Origin: Diabrotica undecimpunctata
Lineage: Eukaryota; Arthropoda; Insecta; Coleoptera; Chrysomelidae
Length of the DNA: 64,000 nt
Assembly (NCBI RefSeq): GCF_040954645.1
Contig: NC_092806.1
Span: 114,868,458-114,932,457, forward strand
Reading direction: 5' to 3'
The notes below the pieces were generated by a model. The model made no database searches, had not been told where the DNA came from, and saw only the letters and a program-made list of their open reading frames with translations. A program made the position numbers and the translations under genes. Positions 21,737 through 32,019 of this stretch are shown piece by piece (position 1 is the stretch's first letter; each line of letters begins with the position of its first letter).

Positions 21737-21880
21737 GTAGGTATGTCGTATACCATGACCATGGTATCACGAATATTCCCAAAGCTGCCTATTGCAGATC
21801 AGCTTTGCGAATCACGATCTTTAGAAGAGGATCACCAGACAAAAGACTGAGACTTTATGTCTCTATGTTTTTTTGATTTT
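21737..21880 (+). other. Exon-like segment of unknown origin inside the NPC2 intron
   Basis: A good acceptor (TTTCTTCTTTCGTGTAG) ends at about 21740. It is followed by an open reading of about 44 codons that includes YHDHGITNIPKAAYC and ALRITIFRRGSP, then a stop. The reading looks protein-like, but I do not recognise the family. It could be an alternative terminal exon, a nested gene's exon, or a piece of a transposon. A GTATGT directly after the acceptor also makes a splice-donor-like sequence. Joined to the upstream NPC2 exon in phase 0 it would stop after five codons, so it is not a normal NPC2 exon. Confidence 0.25.
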
Positions 21881-21998
21881 TAGTCTAACGATTTCCATGT
21901 ATTTTATTTATCTTTTAGTAACGTAATATTAATATAGGAATATGTTACAGATTTTATTAAGCTAACATTTACAGCTTAAGGGATGGTCTGTGCACTTT

Positions 21999-22068
21999 TT
22001 AAATTTATATATCTAATAATGTTTGTGTTTTAGTAAAAACACAAACATTATTAGATATATAAATTTAA
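21999..22068. repeat. Perfect 33-bp foldback with 4-nt loop
   Basis: 21999-22031 and 22036-22068 are exact reverse complements with the loop AGTA. The arms include CTAATAATGTTTGTGTTTT. No mismatch was found on letter-by-letter comparison. Confidence 0.95.
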
Positions 22069-22080
22069 TCGTTTAAAACC

Positions 22081-22110
22081 AAATCGTTTAAAAAAAATTT
22101 TAAACGATTT
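22081..22110. repeat. Second foldback, 13-bp arms, 4-nt loop
   Basis: AAATCGTTTAAAA at 22081-22093 is followed by four A and its exact complement at 22098-22110. It lies 12 bp after the 33-bp foldback, with a further TCGTTTAAAAC copy at 22069-22079 between them. Confidence 0.9.
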
Positions 22111-22536
22111 AGTTGCTTCGTTTCAAAATAGTGACCGTTTAATATTTAATGACGACTCTGGAAAATATATAAACTACCGTGTTAACAGTTTGGTAGTTTT
22201 TAGTTTTATCGAAAACGGTTGCCAACGTCAATTTTTTTTTTTCCAGTTAATCAATTTATTTTCCCATAGTCTGATAGAATTCAAATATTTTTTAGTAACA
22301 TCTGTTGAAAATATGACATCAATATTTCTCTTGTCTGACAATATACCTATTATAACATCAAATCTCATACGTTATGTGTCCTGTGTCACTCAGTATGCTC
22401 CTAAATTTTTAAGCGATTCTGTCACGTTTTTTTTTTAAATGATAAATATTGAAATTCACATGTGACATATTGATAATTCACCTACGTTATTTACTGACTG
22501 AAATATATGTATGATTAATCTTTCTCTTCATTTTAG

Positions 22537-22620
22537 GTGATTGTTGAGATTTGGTGGGAACTCATAACTGACACTGGAGACAAAGCAGTGTGTATCATCA
22601 TACCAGCAAAGATAAATTAA
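22537..22620 (+). CDS. Npc2: NPC2-like protein, terminal coding exon
   Basis: This is 27 codons plus TAA, starting in phase 0 after TTCATTTTAG. It encodes VIVEIWWELITDTGD, a cysteine and the closing IPAKIN. That is the canonical ML/NPC2 C-terminus: alternating hydrophobic β-strand, W-E-L, a Cys and P-A-K-I. It joins in frame to the exon ending VKQVYPR at 4076. The combination gives the expected family spacing between the CP(L) cysteine motif and the C-terminus. A poly(A) signal follows 70 bp after the stop. Confidence 0.88.
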   Translation: MIVEIWWELITDTGDKAVCIIIPAKIN

Positions 22621-22689
22621 ATATATTTATATTTTTAGTCTAAGAAATAATTATAAATTCTTCAAATATTACCTTCAAAGCATTTCTCG

Positions 22690-22695
22690 AATAAA
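22690..22695 (+). promoter_or_regulatory. Poly(A) signal AATAAA for NPC2
   Basis: This canonical hexamer lies 70 bases after the NPC2 stop codon, in an AT-rich 3' UTR. The LINE fragment begins about 40 bp further on. Confidence 0.65.
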
Positions 22696-22736
22696 CTTTT
22701 AAAAAATTTCGTTGTTTTTATTATATTATTATTATC

Positions 22737-23372
22737 CCAGATTTAAGAAGGCACATCTGAACGAGCATGGTATCAACAAAAATGGAGAGAAGCTCAGTCA
22801 TTTGAGATTTACAGGTGACATCGTCCTTATAGCCGATCGTATGGATGATGCAATAATAATGTTTGCAAAAGTATATCACGCTTCCTTGGAGGTAGGACTA
22901 AAGATTAATATGAACAATTCGCAAATAATGACTAATCTGGTGCTAAATCGAAATATTGCTGTTGGTGGAAGGGATATTGTGCAGACTACATCGTATAAGT
23001 ACCTAGGACATGAAATTCGGTTGGGCAGAGATAACCACACATGTGAGCTCCCACGTCGCGTAGGATTAGCCTAGGCAGCGTTTGGTAAATTAAACTATGT
23101 ATATAAATCGGATCTACCCATATGCCTCAAAAGGAAAATCCTTGGCCAATGTGTGTTACCTGTACTCACTTATGGAGCAGAAACATTAACGCTCACAAAA
23201 AAGGTAGTTAATAAGATTCACGTGACTCAGATGACTATGGAGCACCAGATATTGGGTGTCCCTCTGAGAGACCGAATCCCAAACCAAGAAATACGTGGTA
23301 GAAAAAAAACAACAGACGCTATCGAAAAAATCGCGTCGTTAAAATGGAATTGGGCAGTTGATAAGAACTTAT
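22737..23372 (+). mobile_element. LINE RT fragment (inverted relative of 38298-38960)
   Basis: This translates to the KKAHLNEHGINKNGEKLSHL region before the RT catalytic box, which has decayed to LRFTGDIVLIADRMDDA. NNSQIMTNLVLNRNIA, YLGHEIRLGRDN and a C-terminal VLPVLTYGAETLTLTKKVVN segment follow. There is a stop in RVGLA* (about 23072) and breaks at 23100-23150. Both ends are truncated. The left edge begins just after the NPC2 polyadenylation region. Confidence 0.8.
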
Positions 23373-23375
23373 AAA

Positions 23376-24480
23376 CACTTCAATATTTCTTTGGCCAAAA
23401 TTTTTGAACTCCGTCTGGTCCAAGAGATTTCCAGTTATGAAGCTCTTTGATAATATTATTAATATAAAACAAATAAGGACAGAGGCGCAAGCTCTATTAT
23501 GCCCATCTTCATAACGAGGTCTCATAAAGCCCAATGCTAGTAATAGCTTTACGCTGATTTTTTGCGAGTAATATCTTCGTCAAGAGCGAGATCTGGACTC
23601 CAGACCGGTCTGGCAAACTCAAGAATAGGTCTGACATACATTGAGTAAAGTTTGCAAATAGAGTTTAGAGATTTACGGATTAGAAATAGTGTTGAGTTTG
23701 CAGTAATCTGAGTAATTTAAGTCAGTAATAATTATTAATACGATTTTGTTGTGGGGGTTACCGAGTTTTGGTGATCTGCATTAACAAAATAAGGTATTTA
23801 TGTATTATTTTGCAAGATATGTAATACAACGCATTTCTCCATTTTAAGAGGAAATAACTATTCTAAAGTTCACTTGAATATTGAGTGAACGTATTGTTGA
23901 AAAACATGTTGGTTAATAATGGGATTCACATATAATTTGGTATTATTATCGTAATTGGAAGCCTTACTAGATACAATGAGCGGAAGATCGGTGGTGTACA
24001 CAGAAGAGAATTGGTCCAAGTACTGATCCTTGTGAGACTCCGTTCTTAAATAGTTTATCTAGTGAATAGACTTCCCCAACACAAACTCGAAAGTTGGATA
24101 GGAAATATACTGTCGGATAGGAAATTTTGAATCCAAATGTTGAACTTTCCACGAATATCATGGTGCTCCAATTTCGCTAGTAATCGACGCTTGAGAATAC
24201 AATCGACAGCTTTAGAGAAATCACCCTTGATCGTGTTAGTAAAGGATCACATTTTCTTGAAGGATAAAGTCAGATATAGCTTCAGAAATAATGAATTCCA
24301 CGTTGGTGACAGTAGATACTAGGCTGATTGGGTGACAATTTATACAATCAGGTTTATTGTCTTTCTTGAAAACAGGAGCACTGAAGCCAAATTTCAAGTC
24401 AAAGAGAGATAACCCTGATTAAAAGAAGCATACTACATTATAAGGGATACTGTCATCCGAGGTACCGCAGTCGTTCGGAT
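23376..24480 (-). mobile_element. Decayed Jockey-like LINE fragments
   Basis: Minus-strand pieces of a non-LTR RT. NWKSLGPDGVQKFWPKK (about 23400-23460) may belong to a second LINE family. Further right come GDFSKAVDCILKRRLLAKL and a WIQNFLSD-like box (24140-24230), then GVSQGSVLGPILF at 24005-24045. A C-terminal YVRPILEFARPVWSPDLAL stretch lies at 23570-23645. The DFSKAFD, GVPQGSVLGP and RPILEYA-type boxes fit the Jockey/CR1 group. Every box is separated by stops and frameshifts. Confidence 0.65.
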
Positions 24481-25199
24481 GTAATAAGTGGTTCTTTGTA
24501 AAGACAGTTAAGCCGATGTTACTTAGTAACAAGACAATTACTTAACACGCACACAACAATAAACAAATTAACTGCAGCTCAGAAAAATTAGGAAAGGGGG
24601 TTGCTAAAGATTCTGCGCATTGATAAAGAAAAAAAGATGTATATTATGCATCTTAGTAAATATTATTTAGTTGCCTCTGGTATGAAATAAGTATTATCAA
24701 AACTCGCATGCAAATGTTGACACATTATTAGGGAAACCATATGGTTAGGTTCAACTAGTATTTGATGATAAATTTTGGAGTAAAGTAAACGTACCGGTAA
24801 TTTTTTAACTATTATCACTTGCAATGATAAATTCTTCAAATTTTATTCTTAGGTTTAGCAAAGATTGTTTGACGTCTAGCCCGAACTGGATCGCTGGTCA
24901 GATAATCAAAGGCCAACGCATATAGCTCAAAAAAGGTATCCAACGTGCGGCGCTCTCTAATACTATTTTTACGATTTGAGCGCCATTATAATCAATATCC
25001 GCTGATTCTGTTATAATATAAGAGTGTTTATTGGCCTAAAAGATAAAGGTGCAGTTTTCTGGACTCGAAAACTTCATTATACATATCGTTGTGCGGACTG
25101 TTGCGCCCCAGAATTCTACATAACGACGCCAGTGGGTACAAAAAACAGCGCTCTTACACTTTAGGTTTTGAGGTAAAATAGTAAGCGCCACCTTCTCCA
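24481..25199. other. Unassigned sequence
   Basis: No recognisable coding or repeat signal. 24880-25200 is slightly more GC-rich than its surroundings (GCCAACGCATATAGC, GTGCGGCGCTCTC) but no family was recognised. Confidence 0.4.
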
Positions 25200-25560
25200 A
25201 GAAGTACAAAAAAGTATGCCCTCGATTGGTAAGGGTACATCACAACAAATATGGGAGACTATTAAACATTATGTAACAACAAATAATCGCCGAAAAGTAA
25301 ATAATCCAGTGAATCAAAAACACTGGATAACAAATGAACCTCTTAAAATAATTGAGAATAGAAGAAATCTTTGTCAAAGTGATGTACATAGATAAGGGAA
25401 AAGGGACCATCACAATATATGCAAAGAAATTGAAGGCCACGATTAAAACAATCAGTTGAGAGATCTATTTAGAAAAATACGATACATAACAAGAGACTTT
25501 AAAGCCAGATGTAGTGCCAAGATAAATAATTAATACCGTAATAGGAGTCAATGCCATAAT
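25200..25560 (+). mobile_element. Possible LINE linker fragment (between endonuclease and RT)
   Basis: One forward frame reads NPVNQKHWITNEPLKIIENRR, then after lesions HNICKEIEGHD and LRDLFRK. This resembles the W-(I/M)-T-x-E-(I/L)-L linker found between endonuclease and RT domains of many insect LINEs. Evidence is weak and there are no RT boxes nearby. Confidence 0.35.
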
Positions 25561-25925
25561 AGAAACCGTCAATATATCGATCAGATAATATAGCCATAAT
25601 AAAAGCCGGTAATACCCATTATCGAACCGATTCATCGCTATTCATTTTTTCTCTGTACAATACTAGAAATAATTTCGTGGTATCCTATGTCTAATTATGT
25701 CGTCTACTGTATATTTCTGATTTTCTGAATCTGATATGTATGCGAGATACGACGACTTAGCATACATAACATTGTACAAATGTAGTGCAATAATTAATGT
25801 CAATACAAAACACTATAAATCATTCATAATGTATTTCATTCATTAATCTTTACAATCCACAGGGATTACAGCTAACGCCATGGCGTTTAAAATTCTATTC
25901 TTGGATAAGGTGGATCATTCCTCTG

Positions 25926-26200
25926 TCATTTAGAGCTTTGTGTGTGTATTTGCTGCTGTCGTGACTCTTTTCCATTTTTTCCTGTCCTTGCACTGACTTT
26001 ACAGTCTTTAACATTCATTGTTCTTATATCATCTTCTACATCATCCAGCCATCTTCTTCTAGGTTTTCCTCTACACCTGGGCCACATTGGTGTCCAGTTA
26101 GTGATCCTTCTCAGCATATCTGAGTGTGAGCGTCTCTACCCCAGTTCAATTTTCGATTCCATTCCATTGGATTTTGTCAACAAGTTTTCTCAGTTATGAA
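25926..26200 (-). mobile_element. LINE 3' fragment
   Basis: Minus-strand reading MLRRITNWTPMWPRCRGKPR, RRWLDDVEDDIRTMNVKD, with the C-terminal basic/acidic motif shared with 1368-1706. It is a heavily 5'-truncated copy; no target duplication was found. 25561-25925, to its left, holds nothing recognised. Confidence 0.7.
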
Positions 26201-27472
26201 ATCCAAATTCTTTTTACTCATATGTCATGTAATATAAGGTTCTCCTTATCATTGTAATAGACGTTTGTTAAAAAGGAGTTATGGGAAGATCCTAGTAGTA
26301 TTTGTTTGCAATTTATTCTGTGAAGTTCCTAAAAAGAAACTAGGCATCAAAAGAAAAAATCACTTTGACACATTAAAAGAACATAACTCTATATTACACG
26401 AAACAAAACAAAAATTTACAAAGATATAAAAATAGATTTCTTTCTTAAGCTAAAAATTCCAAAACAATTATATACATACAGGCACTAAATTAAGTAGTTA
26501 TACAACTATACAATAAACAAAAATTCAAGCTAAACATTTTGTCTAAACTTAGCTTTTAAATAAAATTCATCAATGAAATAATGAACATCTACAAAATAAA
26601 TAACAACACTGACTAGTTATCAAAATGTTCAATAACAAAAAAACGGGCCATATTTATCTGTTTTTCAAATCAGCCAAAGAGCAATGATGCGTTAAAACGG
26701 AAAATAGATTTCCTTTGCAATAACTCTAGCATGATTTGATACAGGATTAATTTAAAAGCAATGCTATTGTTTCCCAGGATATAATCATGGTAAGTAGAAG
26801 ATAAATAATATTAGGAAAATGGTTATAAATAAATGCAGTGAAAGGTTCATTATGGATAGTTGTTATGGCAAAAGAAAAACGGAAATTTTCTAGATCAAAG
26901 CAAGAAATATTACGAAGAGTTACGATAACCGCGCAGTAAATAAAAAGAAACAGGTTTGATAACCTTTCTTATTGGAGAAATGTCACGATAATGTACAGTA
27001 ATCCTCTAATAATAATAGTCTCCCATCACTATCACCAGTGCAGTTTAAAAGTTACAATAATTTATACCTTCTTTTATTAGACCATAAGCTAACACAAATA
27101 ATAAAGTCAGAGCTAAATTTCGCCCAAAATAATCATTTTGTGATAAATATCTCACCCAAATATCTCGATGATAAAAACTAGATCTAAAAATACTAAATAG
27201 TTATAATCATTGCACTTACGATTGCTAATAATTAATAAAAATATATTATAGTCTCCAGAATAAATATTGAGGTGATTCTACAGTAAATGGAAAGAATATA
27301 TAAAAATCTATTTCGAAAGGTATTGTAAATACGGGATTGAAAGTGGAAGAAATAAACAAACAACAGATACAACTTTTTTGTGTACACCTTTGTACTAAGG
27401 TAAGTTGGATTCAATCAATTTATTTTTGTCCCCGGAATGCGTAATTTAATTTATGACATACCTTTTTGAAAC

Positions 27473-27476
<4 letters not shown>
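26201..27476. other. Unassigned AT-rich sequence
   Basis: About 1.3 kb of AT-rich sequence without a credible ORF. Its last 30 bases (CCTTTTTGAAACACCCTATA) look like the outer end of a mariner-type inverted repeat that runs straight into the TA repeat. Confidence 0.5.
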
Positions 27477-27530
<54 letters not shown>

Positions 27531-27538
27531 TATATACA
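27477..27538. repeat. (TA)n microsatellite
   Basis: About 62 bp of alternating TA with two C interruptions near the right end (TACATATATATATACATG). Confidence 0.95.
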
Positions 27539-27551
27539 TGAAGTAATACGA

Positions 27552-27671
27552 AGTCGGGAGACCTCTCTTTGATAAAATGAAAGTAAAAACTTGCATTTCA
27601 TTTCAATTCTTCGAATTCCTCTTTAAATTTGCGGTTCACCTAATTTGCTATCAAAGAGAGGTCTCCCGACT
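27552..27671. repeat. Perfect 23-bp inverted repeat around a 74-bp spacer
   Basis: 27552-27574 (AGTCGGGAGACCTCTCTTTG…) and 27649-27671 are exact reverse complements. The arms are GC-richer than the surrounding DNA. This could be a tiny MITE or foldback element, but no target duplication was seen. Confidence 0.85.
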
Positions 27672-27694
27672 CTCTTATACTGTTCAGAAACTAG

Positions 27695-27960
27695 TGAGTT
27701 TGGCACAAAAAAATAATACAAGCGATCGAAATGGATGCATTTAGAAGATCAGTTCGAATACCAAGAACACAGAGAATTAGAAATGAAAATATCAGAGAAC
27801 AAAAGGGATTTCAGGGCACAATCATTACTGACATCGAAAGAAAACAACTTATCTGGTACAGACACGTACATAATATGAACGAAAACAGATTACCCAAATA
27901 AGCACTCAATTGGATACATAGAAACAATCATCGAAACAAATGAAAAAACTTGCAACGAGT
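27695..27960 (+). mobile_element. LINE ORF2 C-terminal fragment
   Basis: The forward frame reads EMDAFRRSVRIPRTQRIRNE, then NIREQKGF, IERKQLIWYRHVHNMNENRLPK, a stop, and a truncated tail. This is the usual post-RT segment (RRSxRxSRxxxIRNxxI…QLxWYGHVxRM) of insect LINEs. Both ends are truncated. Confidence 0.75.
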
Positions 27961-28649
27961 AAATTCGTAAGTTCAGGAGTGTGGGAAACTTTAAGTTTAA
28001 CTGAGGATACATTAAGATAGCTTGAAGGATGTAGACGAGAAGGGCATTTAAGAAAATCTGATAGGAGGATAAGAGGAACCATAAAATGTAAACTGAATTA
28101 TACTTATAATTGTGATTAAACAAATAATTGAACTTTTGTTTTAAACTAATGGGGTTTCGGAAATTATTCGAATTCCCTACAATCGTTTAAGCTCATATAC
28201 ATCTAAAACACAACTATTAAATGCACTATACATTTACAAGAATAACTATTATACATAAGATACAAAAATAACATTTATGTTTTTAAGTCTTAATTACAAA
28301 TAATTTTTGTACAACCAATTATAACTTAGGTATAATAATAATTGAAAATTTCGTTTGATGTTTGTGAATTTTGATGATTCTCGTTAAGTTAGTTATGTAT
28401 GATGGTAATAGTTTTAGTTTACAGAAAGTTGGGAAGGTGTACTCAGGTTTTTTCAGCATTTCAGCATGTTAAATTACAAACTGTATCTTAGGAATATAAG
28501 TTTTTAAATATATTGTTAAAATATAAATATTGGAAATACAAATCGAAGTATTAATTTAGGACTTGCAGATTATGCACTTATGAAAATTGTTATTGGCAAT
28601 TAGAACAAATAATTAACAAAGCTACAAGATTATAACGTACGTGTGACGC
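27961..28649. other. Unassigned AT-rich sequence
   Basis: No ORF or repeat recognised. Confidence 0.4.
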
Positions 28650-29330
28650 CTATAAATGTTTCTGTAATCTTGTCCGTCGGTAATCAAGGATTGATTTGTG
28701 CGCATATACCATAGTGTTGGGGCATCCCAGGTAATTACATGATTGCTAGATGACAACAGTCAAAATCATTCAGGGCAATAGAATTTAATCTGTTGTCTGA
28801 ACGGTATATCGTTGATTACTGTAGATCTGTGGCAGCAGTCGACAACCAATCTAATTGTAATGAGTTCCCTGCGAAATGGGCATGAGATAGAAACCGAGGT
28901 TCCTGTTAAAAGCGTTGTGAGAGGTAGAGGTGTCATCGCCAGTCGGTGGACAGTAAGAAAAAGGCTTAAGGCGGCAAATTTGATTTCAAAATGAGCTATC
29001 ACGGAATCCAAATTGAACGCACCTCAGAAACCAGCTCGATTGACAATCGACCGTTACATTACAGATATTATCCGAAGACCATATTGTTCCTTACGCCGAC
29101 GACGGCTTCCTGCTATTCAATATTAACACTTACTTAACACTCAATGTCGCACAGTACGTATGACCAAGTTATCTACCTGAAAACGATATATCGACAATGG
29201 ACTCGCCCCAATTGGGTCAGAACATAAGTTTCATCAAGTATCTATGAGATAAGCTTAAACACAGAGTTCGAGCACGGAATCCAGCACCATCAATAGTTAA
29301 GCATTCCACGAAGAATCAGAAACGTTTCCA
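28650..29330 (+). pseudogene. Heavily decayed Tc1-like transposase remnant (tentative)
   Basis: A forward reading near 28900-28990 (SRWTVRKRLKAANLIS) resembles the second HTH of Tc1-type transposases (xTVRxRLxxxGL). About 250 bp on, IKYL*DKLKHRVRARNPAPS resembles the IEHLWDxLxRRVR segment that follows the last catalytic acid. The spacing is too short and the catalytic boxes are not clear, so this is a tentative call. Confidence 0.45.
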
Positions 29331-30739
29331 CAGGAATCAATCAAAAACTAAGGTTCTTAAGAAATGAAAATTTCGTGTAATACAGCGCAAAGGTTCAAAA
29401 ATATAGTATTATTTTTAAACAATTGAATTTACTTATTTTTCACTACATAAAACTTTCATTCATTGCAGGTTTTCTTAAATTATCGTTAAGTTAGATTCTT
29501 TAGGTTTTTGGATTAGCAACTCCTTCAATAACGTGTCGATTTTAATCAAAGTTCCCTAATAGGTTCACAGCATTTTATTTAAAATTTCCAATAGATTAGG
29601 AACAACATTTATTACCAAGCAAGCTTGATTTTTCTCACAAATATAGTAAGATATAGTGGAGTGATTTTGGTTTTTAAGGCTCATATCTTGTCGAACGTAC
29701 GATTTAATTTTCGTCTTATACTTCAGTAAATAAAGAACATTTGTTAAATTACTTATTGAATTGCAAATTCAACATGGTATTATTTCCATGGCATAAAAGG
29801 AGTCTAGTTGCCCAATATTACCCACCAAACAAGAAACGAATTGTATTAGAGGAGAAAACAAAAAGAAAACATATCATGATACATTCTTTTATATCCGCAT
29901 AAGAAATAGTGATATAACGATTATCAAAGGCAATTTTAAGGCTAAAAATTTAAAACAAAAGCCAACTGTGCATTGGCAAGAATATTTAAACATTTCAATT
30001 GGGACATCAACGTTTTGCTAAGTCTGGATGCAAAAATACAATAGAAAACATTGACATTCGGTTAGATGGAAAGAAAACGATACAATGTTGACAAATTACT
30101 CAAAAATGTATTTTAGATTTGTATTGTTCTTAAAACTTAATGCAAACTTTTACAGTTTACACAGAAAAAAACATCTTTACTAAATAAATTACTCGATTTT
30201 GCTCACATACATACGCAAACCTTAAATTTAAGAAGCGCAAAATTTCCATTCAAATGAAAATAATAGTGGCCGTTTTCTTCATCAAATACAAGTTTGACAA
30301 TTTATTAAAATCATGCTGACATATCGTTGGGAAATCTCCAACATTTTATTCTATTGTAGACTTTCACTGAGCTGGAAAATATCCAATCGCATGAAAGTGA
30401 CTTTTAAGCCTATTGGATCACGTGAAAATAAAAAGCGACAGCGAAATAAACAAGTTCTCCAAGAACGACTCCGTCAAATGGTGTTTAAATGATATAGGGC
30501 GCATAAAAAATGACTAAACTAACTGATGAAGCCACGCGCTCCTCAATATTATAGATGTCGGCTCATGATAGGATACCTTGGGTTAATATGTGCTGAGGAA
30601 GGTTCTATCACTATTATATCTATCTACGTGGAAGAGAATTTCACAAAGTACATTCTTGAAGAAAAAACGGAGTGGAAAGTTGTTAAGGTTGAAGAACACC
30701 CTAATCCAAAGCGTGCCAAAAACGTACCTGTCAGACACT
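29331..30739. other. Unassigned sequence with one short open frame
   Basis: Mostly AT-rich. A 71-codon frame at 30526-30741 (+) has ordinary-looking composition (KVVKVEEHPNPKRAKNVPV) but no recognised family, and no splice or start context decides its status. It may belong to the LINE that starts just downstream. Confidence 0.35.
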
Positions 30740-31866
30740 GAACGCAATGCTCTGCTGTTGGATTAAAAGATATTTACGCTGACTATGGATATTGAACATA
30801 TGAACAGACTAACAGAGAACCATATTGACATTAGTAGAATTATTTACAATGAAATCTACGATACGGGGGAAATTCCGAAAGAATAGGAAATGGCTAATAT
30901 CTGTGTTCATCCCAATACCCAACACAATGAAATGAGGAGAATATAGACCGATCAGCTTGATGAACCATATTTTAAAAGTATATTTGCGACTGATACAAGA
31001 TGTCAACTGTGACATATTCATATGTCGAGTTAACTTACACAGAAATAAATGATCGAAAAAGAATCATTACCAATTTGTGCCGATATAAGAAAGCCATAAT
31101 ACGAGTAGGCCAACAGAAATCTAAAGAGATACCTATAAGAAGAGAAGTACGACAAGGACGTGTACTATCCCCTCTACTTTTTAATATGTGCTCAGAATAA
31201 ATATTTAAAGAAGCACTAAATTAATGGATCCCCCGTTAATAATCTCAGATATGCAGACGATACAATACCCCTGGCGGACAGTAGAAAAGGGTTGCAAATT
31301 TTGGTTGATCGCAGTAAGCAACACTACGAGAGGTATGGAATGGCTCTGAACACAAAAAAATCATGATTGTCAGTAAGAACAAGATTGAACACGAAACAAT
31401 CTACGTTAAAGGAAAAAGCTTTAGAGAAAGTACCCAGATACAATTACTTGGGGTGTGAGCTAAATGAACAATGAGACCACAGCCTTGAAATAAAACGACG
31501 CACTGAGATGACCAGAAGCGCTTTCAATAAGATGAAAGCAGTATTGTGCAATAGAAAACTGGGAATAGAAATTATAACTAGAGTAATGAGAGGCTACGTA
31601 TTCTCTGCCCTTTTATATGGAGTTGAAGCCTGGACAATTACCGACGCAACTGAAAAAAGACACCTTTGAGATGTGGTGTTATCCAAGAAAGTGGAAAAGA
31701 TCATAGATACAACACGTAAAAAACACGGAAATATTAAGAAAGATGAAAAAAGAAAAAGAAATACTCAACACTACGAAAGAAAGAAAAATACGCTACTTTG
31801 ATCACATACTAAAAAACGAAAAATATGAGTTGTTGCGACTGGTTATACAAGGGAAAGTGGAAGGAA
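30740..31866 (+). mobile_element. Decayed LINE reverse transcriptase
   Basis: This is the same general family as the first element of the window. IYNEIYDTGEIPKE (30840) is followed by an RPISLMN-like box (30950). EVRQGRVLSPLLFNMCSE lies at 31143-31195, and LRYADDTIPLADSRKGL, the catalytic box, at 31245-31290. PRYNYLGCELNEQ is near 31435 and GYVFSALLYGVEAW at 31590-31630. The DYEKAFD box is lost. Stops and frameshifts are frequent. Confidence 0.8.
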
Positions 31867-32018
31867 AAACAGGACCAAAAATTGGCTTACTTCGGCCACA
31901 TCATGCGTAATAATAAATACCGACTTCTACAAGGCAAGATTGAGGGTAAGAAAGGCCGTGGACGTAGACGTATATCCTGGTTGACCAATCTTAGGAAGTG
32001 GACTGGTCTTCCATAAGG
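31867..32018 (+). mobile_element. Second LINE C-terminal piece fused in tandem
   Basis: KLAYFGHIMRNNKYRLLQGK, then GRGRRRISWLTNLRKW, are the same part of ORF2 already present just upstream (YFDHILKNEKYELL at 31790-31840). The homologous segment is therefore present twice in tandem. This looks like a second 5'-truncated insertion or an unequal exchange. Confidence 0.7.
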
Positions 32019-32019
32019 T

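Larger units (their letters stand above)
4077..22536 (+). other. 18.5 kb NPC2 intron filled with nested transposons
   Basis: The intron is bounded by GTGAGT at 4077 and a TTCTCTTCATTTTAG acceptor ending at 22536, with both exon ends in phase 0. It contains, in order: 4077-4432 plain AT-rich sequence; the IS630-type element 4433-18029 with the Gypsy element inside; a LINE fragment 18127-20590 split by a second IS630-type element; unassigned AT-rich sequence 20591-21735 and 21850-21998; a candidate exon-like segment at 21737; and two foldbacks at 21999-22110. About 15.5 kb of the 18.5 kb comes from the three DNA/LTR insertions. Confidence 0.8.
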
